Part shown: positions 32,907 to 40,885 of the stretch, piece after piece
How positions within the stretch are numbered: the stretch's first letter is position 1
How the letters are laid out: each line of letters begins with the position of its first letter
IMG/VR virus record: IMGVR_UViG_3300042295_000117
Location: 1 to 41,431 of that record
Source: a virus
Length of the DNA: 41,431 nt
Direction: 5' to 3' (one strand)
Translations under genes and position numbers: made by a program
The notes under the pieces: model-generated
Databases searched by the model: none
What the model was told of the DNA's origin: nothing
The model's input: only the letters and a program-made list of their open reading frames with translations

Positions 32907-33320
32907 TTATCTTATCCTGTTTAGAAGGAACTCTACAGTTCCTACTTGTTCGTTTCTTATTAGTGAGAAAGCAATGCTCACAAAATACGTGTTTCTGTCA
33001 TAATCTGGCGTAACATCAACTGTATCAATATTGATTCTTGGTTCGTACTGTTTAAGCGTCTGAATAATTGTTTCGCGCAAAGCAATTGTGGTTAGTGGCG
33101 TCATTTGCTCAAACAACAACTCGCTAACACCAGCGCCAAGATTTGGATCTAATAACCTTTCATATTTATCAGTCATAATTAGATTCTTTACAGATCTCTT
33201 TGCTGCGTCTAGATCTGTGAGCCTAACAACATCATTTGTAATGACGTTTCTGCTAAACGATGCGCTAAAATCGCTATACGTCGGTGGCGCTTTGATTGGA
33301 TTTTCTTTACGGAAAGCCAT
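32907..33320 (-). CDS. 25: Baseplate wedge protein gp25
   Basis: Small lysozyme-fold wedge core protein that joins baseplate to the first sheath ring; shared by phages, type VI secretion and R-type pyocins. It has 137 residues, close to T4 (132). Seen: YSDFSASFSRNVITNDVVRL at the start, SVKNLIMTDKYERLLDPNLG AG and the family's Glu93-Pro94-Arg95 motif in QYEPRINIDTVDV. The C-terminus ends with VGTVEFLLNRIR. ATG overlaps the stop of the 71-residue gene (TAATG). Located directly before gp6, as expected for the gp25-gp6 wedge core. Confidence 0.93.
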   Translation of the reverse strand: MAFRKENPIKAPPTYSDFSASFSRNVITNDVVRLTDLDAAKRSVKNLIMTDKYERLLDPNLGAGVSELLFEQMTPLTTIALRETIIQTLKQYEPRINIDTVDVTPDYDRNTYFVSIAFSLIRNEQVGTVEFLLNRIR

Positions 33321-33535
33321 TATTCGCCACCATTTCCGCCGTCACCACCATCACCATTACCACCGTCATTACCTTCTGCTGAACCATCTGGACCATCGCC
33401 CTCAGTTCCTCTTCCAGGAAACGCTTTGGCTAACTTACCATTAATCATGCGAATTGGTTTTTTGGTGACTTTGATTCTCTTCCCTTCAAATCCAGGAACT
33501 GTAAATTCAACCATAAAGTCTTTAAGAGTTTTCAT
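33320..33535 (-). CDS. Small protein with Gly/Asp/Asn-rich acidic tail (71 residues)
   Basis: Not recognised. The N-terminal half has a basic, beta-like start (MKTLKDFMVEFTVPGFEGKR and IKVTKKPIRMINGKLAKA). The C-terminal half from about residue 42 is almost only Gly, Asp, Asn, Glu and Ser (GTEGDGPDGSAEGNDGGNGD and more) and is very acidic. Such a tail is likely disordered and might bind metal ions or a basic surface. GC content of this patch is visibly higher than the surroundings. A GGAG site sits before the ATG, and the stop overlaps the gp25 start. The location between spike tip and gp25 suggests a structural or assembly role. Confidence 0.65.
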   Translation of the reverse strand: MKTLKDFMVEFTVPGFEGKRIKVTKKPIRMINGKLAKAFPGRGTEGDGPDGSAEGNDGGNGDGGDGGNGGE

Positions 33536-33571
33536 GTAAATTCTCCGCTGTTATAGTGTATTTAGTAGCGT

Positions 33572-34747
33572 TTAAGAACCGAGTTTGTATTCTTTTTTCT
33601 TTGGATCGCCAAGTTTTTGCGCGTCGGAAGCATTCGCAGCGCCACCGCCACCAACAGCAAGATTGTGATTATCGCCACGAGAATCTTTACCAGTAGCTTT
33701 AAGGTTTGTACTACCTTTTACGTTTAGAGCAGTTCCAACTTCAACAGAAGAACCATCAAGAATTGTTTGACTTCCTGATTTTAAGTTTGTTGCTTTAGAA
33801 GCAGTTTGGTTTATACTAGCTCCACTATTGAGATTAATATCGCCTTTAACATCAACATTAAATTTGCCACCGACTTTCCAGTTTACATCACCGACTGTGT
33901 CAATATTCGTATTACCGTTTGTAGAAATATTGGTGTCGCCAATCACTGTAATGTTTATGTTTCCGCCAACGAATAGTTCGTTGTTGGCATAGGTAATAAT
34001 CTGTATGCCATTTTGTCCACGGATTACAATGGACTTGTCTTGGTGAATGGTAATGAACGCGCCATTCTTATGTTGAATGTTAATTCGCTCTACACCCTCA
34101 GTATCATCCATCTCAATAAAATGACCAGTGTTAGATTTTACCAGAATATTCTTACCGTATTCTGCGGCGAACTGGCTTGCTTTTTCTGTAATGGTGGCAC
34201 CGCCAGCAGTCTCGACAGATAACTTTGTTTTATCTTTCCAGTCAGAAAGAGGAGTCTTTCTATCAATCGGACGTTCTTCTGCTAAGAATGTGTCTGGGAA
34301 ACTAATTTGCTCGTTTCCAAGCATATCCAGCTTTGGAACCTTTCTGGCATATTTTTTAATTAGAGCTTCGTTTACTGGTATATCATCAGGAAACTTCGCA
34401 AGTTTTGATATATTAGTAAAATCTATTTTGTTCTTGATAATACTATCAATGTCGTCCAAATATGTTTGTAAATTAGAAACCGAATCTAATGCTCCGCCAA
34501 AAGAACCACCGAGATCAGAACTTAATGTTTCCAACGCGCTATTGATGTCTGAGAATTGACTAATAGTTCCTACGATTGCAATGTTTTCTGGCTTGATACC
34601 ATTTTTTACTAGTTGATCAAACTCTGTTTTTGCTTTCGCTAAAACTTGTTCTTTAGATTCTGTTGCGCTGATGTTTAAATCTAACGCGACAGTAGTATCT
34701 GCGTCAAATTTAACTAGGTCTTTTGCGCTCTTAATTACGTTAGCCAT
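33572..34747 (-). CDS. gp5-type spike tip: separate beta-helix protein (391 residues)
   Basis: Cell-puncturing spike part encoded as its own polypeptide. Residues about 200-245 match the entry to the gp5/VgrG beta-helix (KSNTGHFIEMDDTEGVERIN and IQHKNGAFITIHQDKSIVIR), followed by eight-residue beta-helix steps in NINITVIGDTNISTNGNTNI and VGDVNWKVGGKFNVDVKGDI. The N-terminal 190 residues are helical and acidic and do not look like an OB fold. The C-terminal stretch with AVGGGGAANASDAQKLG may be a tip or a linker. It follows the two OB-hydrolase genes with a TAATG overlap (34747), so the three products together cover the parts of T4 gp5 (OB, lysozyme, beta-helix). Confidence 0.8.
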   Translation of the reverse strand: MANVIKSAKDLVKFDADTTVALDLNISATESKEQVLAKAKTEFDQLVKNGIKPENIAIVGTISQFSDINSALETLSSDLGGSFGGALDSVSNLQTYLDDIDSIIKNKIDFTNISKLAKFPDDIPVNEALIKKYARKVPKLDMLGNEQISFPDTFLAEERPIDRKTPLSDWKDKTKLSVETAGGATITEKASQFAAEYGKNILVKSNTGHFIEMDDTEGVERINIQHKNGAFITIHQDKSIVIRGQNGIQIITYANNELFVGGNINITVIGDTNISTNGNTNIDTVGDVNWKVGGKFNVDVKGDINLNSGASINQTASKATNLKSGSQTILDGSSVEVGTALNVKGSTNLKATGKDSRGDNHNLAVGGGGAANASDAQKLGDPKKKEYKLGS

Positions 34748-35694
34748 TAGCTTGTACTTCCTCCTGTTGATACAGCAACACCCGTGGTATCATAAGTTTC
34801 TGGTCGTTTACCAGGAGGTCTAGTTATACTTAACAAATCGCTGACATATTTTTTAGTCAGTGTGACTTTATCTGATTGGTTGCCTCCTAAAATAACAACA
34901 CGATTTCCTGGAAATCCTATTTGAGCTACAAACGCGACATGGCCAAAACCACTGGAAATTGGTCCTCGCTTGAATACTGCGATATCACCAACTTGAATAT
35001 TGGCTTCATCTAGTTTACTTTCTTTTGTTCCTTTTTCCCAAACAGTTGTTCCATAACCATTTTTGCTGTGAGTGTTATATTTCGGAGAAGCATATGCTCT
35101 AGAACTATTAACTGCTGATGGATATGAGTACCCTTGAGAAGAAAGTATAGAACCCACAAATGCTCCACACCACGGAGTTACAGAAGGATCTATTCCGCTA
35201 TTTACTCTTGTCTTAAACAGATTCATTAAACAAGCCTTATCAGTTCTTTCTTGATATCCTAACCATGCTGCAGCAGAATTAACAAGTCCTTGTTTTGGTT
35301 GTGGGCACGAGCCGTCGGTTGGTCTGTTGGCAGCAGGAGAATTAACACCAGAAAGATTTTCAACAGAACCTTCTAGTCTGTTTACTGCGCCTGTTGCAGC
35401 ATAGGAAGCCGAAGAAACACCACCATTAATAACACCAAGAATAAATGGTTGTTGTAATAATTCTCCATCCATAAAGAAACCAAGAACCATCTGTCCTGCG
35501 TTTATCTTAGCAGAGCCACCATTCAACACAGGAGCCAGTGGTAGATTCTCAGTCGGCAATACTTCTGACGAAGGATGAAATCCGATAGCTCGAACGCGAA
35601 CGCGCCCAAGTTGAGTTGGGTCTGAAAAAGTATCTTCGGCAACTCCGACAAACCAGATAAACTTTCCGTATGGTGTATTTTTTAAGTCTCTCAT
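34747..35694 (-). CDS. 5: gp5-like spike protein: OB-fold domain plus TIGR02594/CHAP-type cysteine hydrolase (315 residues)
   Basis: Residues 1-92 form the gp5-type OB fold that binds the hub (LGRVRVRAIGFHPSS, MVLGFFMDGELLQQPFILGV). A Ser/Asn-rich linker follows. Residues about 132-293 match the TIGR02594, NlpC/P60-like peptidoglycan hydrolase pattern: TPWCGAFVG with Cys176, GDIAVFKRGPISSGFGHVAF with His252, VVILGGNQSDKV with Asn272, and the closing SITRPPGK. By family this cuts peptidoglycan peptides or amides at infection. The beta-helix part of T4 gp5 is missing here and lies in the next gene. Start overlaps the upstream paralog stop (ATGA); both genes begin with MRDL and share about 64 of 92 OB residues by eye. 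Confidence 0.87.
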   Translation of the reverse strand: MRDLKNTPYGKFIWFVGVAEDTFSDPTQLGRVRVRAIGFHPSSEVLPTENLPLAPVLNGGSAKINAGQMVLGFFMDGELLQQPFILGVINGGVSSASYAATGAVNRLEGSVENLSGVNSPAANRPTDGSCPQPKQGLVNSAAAWLGYQERTDKACLMNLFKTRVNSGIDPSVTPWCGAFVGSILSSQGYSYPSAVNSSRAYASPKYNTHSKNGYGTTVWEKGTKESKLDEANIQVGDIAVFKRGPISSGFGHVAFVAQIGFPGNRVVILGGNQSDKVTLTKKYVSDLLSITRPPGKRPETYDTTGVAVSTGGSTS

Positions 35695-36578
35695 ATTCTA
35701 GTTGGTATCTTATCTTTTGAAACAAATGATGGAACTGGATATAATACGTTTTTTCTGTAATTACCGTTTTTGTTAAAACCAAAATCATTACTTATGCTAC
35801 TTCTACGCACTGCATTTACTAAATCTTGTGCTCGTCCACCTCTAAAATCTGTTCGACCTTCGACATGTGCAGCAGCAGAATTCTGTTTGATTGAATCTGT
35901 TAGAGCGTTAGCGACAGCAACCAAATATGACTTATCAAGCTGACCACCTTTTGCTGTATTGACAGCAATCAAAGCTGTATCTATATCTTTAATCGCTTTC
36001 CATGCTGACGGATTAGCAAAGGTAGGCTCATATTGACCAGGAGATGTAATGATTCCCTTAACAGTTTTTTGTTGATATGCGCCAGAGCCAACTCTGTTGT
36101 AAATACTTTGAGCTACGTCCGCGCAACCTTGAAAATCATTACCAAACGCTTCGCGCGAACAAATAGCAACTAAAGACCAGAATTCTTCGTCTGGTGCTCC
36201 ATCAGTAAATAATTCTTCGATGGCAGATTTTGTAGCTTCTAATATACTCTTTACAGAGCCACCTACTTTTCTCAAAGAGTCAAATATACCACTACCGCTT
36301 GTTGCGCCATTAATAGTTCCTAGCACAAATGGTTGTTGTATCAAACTTCCGTCCATAAAGAAACCTAGCACCATTTGACCTTTTTTAATAGGCTGGATTC
36401 CTCCATCTAATACAGGCGCAAGCGGTAAATCTTTGGCGCGAAGTTCTTTCGAAGAAGGATGATAACCAAACGCGCGAACACGAACTCTTCCTAGTTGCAA
36501 AGGATCGTCAAAAGTATTCTCTACTACACCAATAAACCAGTAGAATTCATCATAAGGTGTATTTGTCAAATCTCTCAT
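35691..36578 (-). CDS. gp5-like spike protein: OB-fold domain plus SleB/CwlJ-type cell-wall hydrolase (295 residues)
   Basis: Paralog of the next gene in its first 92 residues (LGRVRVRAFGYHPSS, MVLGFFMDGSLIQQPFVLGT) but with a different enzyme domain. Residues about 130-265 resemble Hydrolase_2 (SleB/CwlJ, lytic-transglycosylase-like): FWSLVAICSREAFGN with probable catalytic Glu143, QGCADVAQSIYNRVGSG, IITSPGQYEPTFANPSAW, and later EGRTDFRGGRAQD. This would cut glycan strands, complementing the cysteine hydrolase of the paralog. ATG overlaps the stop of the hub gene by four bases and its own stop overlaps the paralog start. The strands IKQNSAAAH and NKNGNYRKNVLYPVPSF end the domain. Catalytic assignment is by motif memory. 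Confidence 0.82.
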   Translation of the reverse strand: MRDLTNTPYDEFYWFIGVVENTFDDPLQLGRVRVRAFGYHPSSKELRAKDLPLAPVLDGGIQPIKKGQMVLGFFMDGSLIQQPFVLGTINGATSGSGIFDSLRKVGGSVKSILEATKSAIEELFTDGAPDEEFWSLVAICSREAFGNDFQGCADVAQSIYNRVGSGAYQQKTVKGIITSPGQYEPTFANPSAWKAIKDIDTALIAVNTAKGGQLDKSYLVAVANALTDSIKQNSAAAHVEGRTDFRGGRAQDLVNAVRRSSISNDFGFNKNGNYRKNVLYPVPSFVSKDKIPTRI

Positions 36579-37942
36579 CGTGCACCATTTATCAAATCTT
36601 TTTCATATGCGTCTTTATACAAATCTACATAAGTTTGAAATATAGTACCTTTGATATTATGTTTTACAGCACCAACTATGAAGTCGCCAGATTGTCTATT
36701 TGAATTTTCGTCTTCTGTAATACCACTCTTAGCAGGAACATTTAGATTTAAGATATCTCCTGGTTTGATGTAAGGATTACCATAGACTTCAATTGTTATT
36801 TTGGTTTGTTCTAACAATGCTCTTTGCGCGCGAGCATAGAGATATTTTTCTTCTAAATAATCATCACGTTCCCAAGCATTTTCGGATACGGCAATATACG
36901 AAGCTGGTGTAAAATCATATTTTAATCCTTGTGGATTCAAATCGACATTAGTAGCAAACACTGGATATTTCGTATCAAACGCGCTGTTCTTGCCTAGCAA
37001 GAATATGTTTTTACTATCTTTTTCATATTCAAATGTTTTGGTCGGTGTTTTAACTTCTCTGTTTATTAAATCGATTAACATTATCTCACTTCTAAGCACA
37101 CCAGAAGCAATCAAATCAAAGTAGTTTGAGTGTTCATATTGAGAAAGATACAATACTCGGAAGTAATCTTTTTCAACACTAGCATCAAGATCTGTATTGT
37201 TTCGTTCTGGATAAAACGTATATCTGAATGCTCTTTGTTTGTTGGCGTCGCTCGCAATAGATCTAGCAGTTTTTAACTTAAAACCCTGATAATCTTGATA
37301 AAAGAAGTATGTGCTATCATCAGATTGAGAAGATAACGACTGAGACAATAATCTAGATATAGCGTCGAATGGCTTTATCTGATTGAAGATAAATCCATTT
37401 TTAATGATATTCTTGCTGCTAATCCAGTCATCCCCAGTGCCAATTTTTTCTCTATCTGGCGGATCCTTTTTAACAAACCTAGACTCAACGATTTGCTTGA
37501 TGACATCCGAAGGTGTGCCTTCTGGATAAAACTTAATCAGTGGCCACGCGTTCGTTACAGCAGGAAAAGTATACGCAACAATATCATATACCTTTTCTTT
37601 TTGTGTTGTGGTTTGAATTGAATTTTCTATGTTTGTAATATAAAAATTCAATATAATTTTGTTTTCTATAGGATCATCTTGAAATTTGAATAGTGTTACT
37701 TCTATGACACTACCGAGAGATAAAAAGCCGTCGTCGACCAAATTTATACCATCTACCAACGATGCTTCTAAACTAATAGAATATCTAAGCAAAGATTGTT
37801 TTAATGATATAGAATTTATAAGTGTAGCGATACCAACGCCATCTTTTACTGACCTATCTTTTTTCAAAACAACAGAATAGCTAAATTCATTTACTGTATT
37901 GCTATTTTGCACGATGAGATGTGGCTTCAAACTCGTATCCAT
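36575..37942 (-). CDS. Baseplate hub protein (T4 gp27-like)
   Basis: Hub subunit that forms the tube-like centre of the baseplate and holds the gp5-type OB fold. The 455-residue product has the hub-family signs: two beta-rich tube-like domains at the start (SVVLKKDRSVKDGVGIATLI, VIEVTLFKFQDDPIENKIIL), a domain with FDAISRLLSQSL in the middle, then YARAQRALLEQTKITIEVYG, NPYIKPGDILNLNVP and the closing GDFIVGAVKHNIKGTIFQTY VDLYKD as in gp27/gpD/gp44 types. Placed directly before the spike genes (overlap ATGA) and after gp53 (one-base gap). T4 gp27 has 391 residues. The name rests on these patterns and context. Confidence 0.82.
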   Translation of the reverse strand: MDTSLKPHLIVQNSNTVNEFSYSVVLKKDRSVKDGVGIATLINSISLKQSLLRYSISLEASLVDGINLVDDGFLSLGSVIEVTLFKFQDDPIENKIILNFYITNIENSIQTTTQKEKVYDIVAYTFPAVTNAWPLIKFYPEGTPSDVIKQIVESRFVKKDPPDREKIGTGDDWISSKNIIKNGFIFNQIKPFDAISRLLSQSLSSQSDDSTYFFYQDYQGFKLKTARSIASDANKQRAFRYTFYPERNNTDLDASVEKDYFRVLYLSQYEHSNYFDLIASGVLRSEIMLIDLINREVKTPTKTFEYEKDSKNIFLLGKNSAFDTKYPVFATNVDLNPQGLKYDFTPASYIAVSENAWERDDYLEEKYLYARAQRALLEQTKITIEVYGNPYIKPGDILNLNVPAKSGITEDENSNRQSGDFIVGAVKHNIKGTIFQTYVDLYKDAYEKDLINGAR

Positions 37943-37943
37943 A

Positions 37944-38471
37944 TTATCCTCTTAGACTTTTCTCTAACTCTAAAGTAATTTGTTTACTAAATGTTTTATC
38001 GATAAGTCTAATGTTTCTTTTTTGTTCATTAAGATCAAATTCTTTGTCGTAAGCATAAACAGGAACAAGCCAGCCGTCAAAATCATCACCACTAAAAACA
38101 TAGTTAAATGTATCTAGAGAATATCGTTCATCAGATATGCTGTCAGCATATTCAACAACTAAAGTTTGTGCTGCAGTAATAGAACCATATTTCTTTACAA
38201 TAAATTCTTGAAATTCTTCATCGCTCAGAACCCAATCAAAGTACGGATCAATCATTTGATTAGAAATCATAACTAACCAAGCATAGTCAACAGAACCATA
38301 ATAGTTATGCGCTACCATAGAAGGCTTTTCGCCATCTTTAACTTCGTAAGTGTAAAACAATGATTGCCCTAAAAGTAATTCTTTGATGATGTTGGACTTC
38401 AACATAATGTTTCTAAGAACAGCACCATTATACTGTATCAGTGGAAAATTGCTAAAATATTGCTTTGCCAT
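37944..38471 (-). CDS. 53: Baseplate wedge protein gp53
   Basis: Wedge protein that in T4 is added after gp6 and contacts gp25; it carries a LysM-like fold. The 175-residue product (196 in T4) shows QYFSNFPLIQYNG near the start, IIKELLLGQSLFYTYEVKDG then EKPSMVAHNYYGSVDYAWLV and MISNQMIDPYFDWVLSDEEF, the family signature. The C-terminus (EQKRNIRLIDKTFSKQITLE) is charged and helical. It lies between the gp48-like and hub genes with gaps of 13 and one base. No anomaly. Confidence 0.93.
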   Translation of the reverse strand: MAKQYFSNFPLIQYNGAVLRNIMLKSNIIKELLLGQSLFYTYEVKDGEKPSMVAHNYYGSVDYAWLVMISNQMIDPYFDWVLSDEEFQEFIVKKYGSITAAQTLVVEYADSISDERYSLDTFNYVFSGDDFDGWLVPVYAYDKEFDLNEQKRNIRLIDKTFSKQITLELEKSLRG

Positions 38472-38484
38472 TTCTTTTTTTACC

Positions 38485-39810
38485 TTATACGAATGGTAGA
38501 GGTTTTAATTTCTTTCCAGTTCTATCCGTGTAGTTAATTTTAGCTTGTAGGGATTGAACTTCTGTTGCTATTAAATTCATGTCTACTTTAACTTGAGTTA
38601 TTTGAGCTTTAATGTTGGCGACTCTATTCGGATCGTTTACACCAGGACCACTTAAAATAGTGCGTTCTTCCTCTTTGAGTGCTTCTAATTGATTAAATTT
38701 GAATTTCCAATCATTTACTAATTGATTAATCTCAGCTTCGGTTTCTGCTCTAGATTGAGAAACAGGTGTTTCTACAGTTTTATCTGACTGAGATGCATCT
38801 TGGCTAAACATATCAAGTTTATTTGGTTTCATAGCAATCCCACCAGAATTAAGAATGACATTTTTGTTTAGCGGGAATATTTCTTTAAACGAAAGAGAAA
38901 GCGAAACTGCCTGCGGTGCATCTTCTGTTGTAAACACATTAAAACCATTTGGCGCATAGTTTACTTCAATGTTAGTTAGCGCGCATCTAGAGAAAGAGTA
39001 AAGATAATTGGTTCCTAGAAATGCCAACTCAAATTCATGCGGTGTCTTCAACAATAATCCATCGGGTTCTGGTAAAGCAAAATATCTTAATAGATTTATG
39101 ATTTCGCGTAGATTATCAGATTCTTCTTTATTTTTAGGTTGTAGCATTGGCCAATCTAATCTAAAATTTCTTGGTTCCACGTTTTCAAAGATATTTGCAG
39201 AAAATGGATTTGCGATATTTCCCAAGGCAAGAGTACTAATTCCTCTTACCGAATCTATATTTTGTAGTAGAGTTCTAGCAAGATAATCTCCTGCACGAGC
39301 TGCCGCCAACGCGCCATCGGTACCAAATGAATCTTGCACTTCCAATCCGAGACTATATCCTGCTCCAGCAATACCAAGTTTATCTAGAGAATATTCAATA
39401 TTTAATGATTCTGTTGGTATCTGCGCTGGTAACGGAAGAGAAATATACGTATCTGTTTTTACTTCTTGGGAAGTGAGAAGTTTTGGTCTAAAGGTATCTA
39501 AAAAAACATTTGCAGTTTTTTGTGCTTCTTGTTTTGCTGTATCTTTAAGAGTTTGATCTTTCTGTAATTCTTCGGTCGTTTTTGCGGCGGCTTCTGCATT
39601 GTATTTAAGTATCTTACTAATTTCGTTACCAGCTTTTGTATAGCTTGTTTTTACAGGTTTAATAAGAAAACTGTAATGATTGCTGCCTTGGTCAGTCAAG
39701 AATTGTATCGATTTAGCGACTTGTGTTTCGTTTCTCGCTCTGTCGATATCCTGCGTCGCAACATTTTTGCCACGCGCGCCACCTCTTGATCTTGGTCCTG
39801 TACTAGTCAT
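38485..39810 (-). CDS. 48: Tail-tube cap / baseplate protein gp48 (start at 39810 preferred)
   Basis: Baseplate protein at the start of the tail tube. The product has 441 residues from the preferred start. The central 230 residues show the tube-cap pattern: SLPLPAQIPTESLNIEYSLD, NIFENVEPRNFRLDWPMLQP, KNKEESDNLREIINLLRYFA, then LLKTPHEFELAFLG and NAPQAVSLSLSFKE-type strand. N-terminus is Arg/Gly-rich (TGPRSRGGARGKN). The C-terminal 100 residues are a coiled coil (AEINQLVNDWKFKFNQLEAL). The open frame reaches an ATG at 39858, but that start overlaps the divergent gp4 start and has no ribosome site, whereas ATG 39810 has AAGG seven bases before. gp54 is the main alternative name. Confidence 0.78.
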   Translation of the reverse strand: MTSTGPRSRGGARGKNVATQDIDRARNETQVAKSIQFLTDQGSNHYSFLIKPVKTSYTKAGNEISKILKYNAEAAAKTTEELQKDQTLKDTAKQEAQKTANVFLDTFRPKLLTSQEVKTDTYISLPLPAQIPTESLNIEYSLDKLGIAGAGYSLGLEVQDSFGTDGALAAARAGDYLARTLLQNIDSVRGISTLALGNIANPFSANIFENVEPRNFRLDWPMLQPKNKEESDNLREIINLLRYFALPEPDGLLLKTPHEFELAFLGTNYLYSFSRCALTNIEVNYAPNGFNVFTTEDAPQAVSLSLSFKEIFPLNKNVILNSGGIAMKPNKLDMFSQDASQSDKTVETPVSQSRAETEAEINQLVNDWKFKFNQLEALKEEERTILSGPGVNDPNRVANIKAQITQVKVDMNLIATEVQSLQAKINYTDRTGKKLKPLPFV

Positions 39811-39817
39811 ATAAATA
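39810..39817 (+). promoter_or_regulatory. Late promoter element TATAAATA for gp4
   Basis: Exact T4 late element on the plus strand, 34 bases before the gp4 ATG (39852), fitting a short leader. It overlaps the gp48 start region on the other strand. Confidence 0.72.
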
Positions 39818-39851
39818 CCTTGTTGATTATACTCTTTATTTAGGCGATAAA

Positions 39852-40286
39852 ATGGCATGGAAGGGAAAATACAAGGTCAAGAACCCAGCTAAATATAAGG
39901 GTGACCCGACCAAAGTTATTTATAGGTCAAGTTTAGAACTAAAGTTTATGAACTTTCTTGACACTCATTCTGATGTAATTGAGTGGAACTCGGAGGAAGT
40001 TGTAGTTCCTTATCGCTGCGTAACAGACAACAAGATGCATCGATATTTCGTAGACTTTTGGTTTAGAAAGAAAACGCCAGATGGCAAAATAGAAAGCATA
40101 CTTGTTGAGATTAAACCACTAGCTCAGACGCGCGAACCTAAGAAACAGCAGCGAAGAACTAGACGATATATCAACGAAGTTATGACTTGGGGTAAGAATC
40201 AGTCGAAGTGGAAAGCTGCGGAAGAGTATTGTAAAGATCGCGGTTGGAAGTTTCAAATTATTACAGAGAAGGAATTAAACGGCTAA
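39852..40286 (+). CDS. 4: Head completion protein gp4 (nuclease-fold)
   Basis: Head completion protein added to filled heads before tail joining; T4 gp4 is about 150 residues, this one 144. It begins MAWKGKYKVKNPAKYKGDPT and shows a TnsA-like PD-(D/E)XK nuclease arrangement: Glu29 in YRSSLELKFMNFLD, Asp68 in RYFVDFWF, and Glu86-x-Lys88 in ILVEIKP. This is followed by a basic helix (REPKKQQRRTRRYINEV) and KWKAAEEYCKDRGWKFQIIT. Family knowledge ties the fold to trimming or checking DNA at the portal; activity is not shown. It is the first plus-strand gene, divergent from gp48, with its own late promoter, as in T4 where genes 4 and 53 diverge. Confidence 0.93.
   Translation: MAWKGKYKVKNPAKYKGDPTKVIYRSSLELKFMNFLDTHSDVIEWNSEEVVVPYRCVTDNKMHRYFVDFWFRKKTPDGKIESILVEIKPLAQTREPKKQQRRTRRYINEVMTWGKNQSKWKAAEEYCKDRGWKFQIITEKELNG
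39917..39924 (-). promoter_or_regulatory. Late promoter element TATAAATA for the gp48-to-baseplate operon
   Basis: Exact late element on the minus strand inside the gp4 coding region, 107 bases before the preferred gp48 ATG (39810). It faces the plus-strand promoter at 39810-39817, so the first about 90 bases of the two transcripts would be complementary. Confidence 0.6.
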
Positions 40287-40885
40287 TGTCAGCATATATT
40301 TACACAAGGTTGGTTAAAGACGCTACGAAAGCTGGCGTTGATATTTCGCAACACACTACAAAAGCTGTTACATGGTTAAGATCAAAATATGCCGAGATTG
40401 GTAAAAATACAGTCGTTCCTTCTAAGTTTATTAATGAATCAGAAAACAAAAGAAAACGTGTAAAGATGGGCAGAATGTATATGTTCTTGTATGACCCAAA
40501 AGGAAAGAAAGAACTTCCATACTACGACCGCTTTCCGCTAATCTTTCCTGTTCAGTTTGCCCAAGATGGATTTTATGGTCTAAACTTACATTATCTTCCA
40601 CCGATCCTAAGAGCTAGATTATTGGACGCTCTATACGAGTTGAGAGTCAATACTGAAAAGAAAGACGAAACAACTCGTCTTCGTTTGACATACAGACTAT
40701 TATCGGGAGCAGGTCGTTACAAATTATTTGCTCCTTGTTTTAAGCATTACCTTTACGAACACACTCGTTCTTCGTTCATCTATGTTCCACCAGAACAATG
40801 GGATATGACAGTGTTTCTACCAACAGAACAATTCAAGAAAGCTACCAAAGAGAAAGTTTGGAAAGATAGCAGGAGCAAAGTATAA
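40286..40885 (+). CDS. Conserved T4-like protein, possible DNA end protector gp2 (199 residues)
   Basis: A 199-residue soluble protein starting MSAYIYTRLVKDATKAGVDI. The pattern MGRMYMFLYDPKGKKELPYY then DRFPLIFPVQ and FYGLNLHYLPPILRARLLDA is well conserved in T4-like phages. In T4 the gene downstream of 4 (after 50/65) is gene 2, whose product binds DNA ends and shields them from RecBCD; position and pattern favour gp2, but I cannot prove it. The start is chosen at 40286, where ATG overlaps the gp4 stop (TAATG), rather than the in-frame ATG at 40244 inside gp4. The stop overlaps the next ATG the same way. Basic residues are frequent at the C-terminus. Confidence 0.62.
   Translation: MSAYIYTRLVKDATKAGVDISQHTTKAVTWLRSKYAEIGKNTVVPSKFINESENKRKRVKMGRMYMFLYDPKGKKELPYYDRFPLIFPVQFAQDGFYGLNLHYLPPILRARLLDALYELRVNTEKKDETTRLRLTYRLLSGAGRYKLFAPCFKHYLYEHTRSSFIYVPPEQWDMTVFLPTEQFKKATKEKVWKDSRSKV

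Noticed and set aside
33121-33145. Other near-matches to TATAAATA (for example near 13720, 25635, 31326 and 33135)
   Set aside because: One mismatch each, in AT-rich coding sequence and not placed before a gene start.
39811-39858. Longer gp48 start at 39858
   Set aside because: It would overlap the divergent gp4 start, has no Shine-Dalgarno and adds 16 residues without family support; ATG 39810 has AAGG upstream. It cannot be fully excluded.
40244-40285. Upstream in-frame ATG for the 199-residue protein
   Set aside because: It lies inside gp4; the ATG at 40286 forms the TAATG overlap typical of this cluster.
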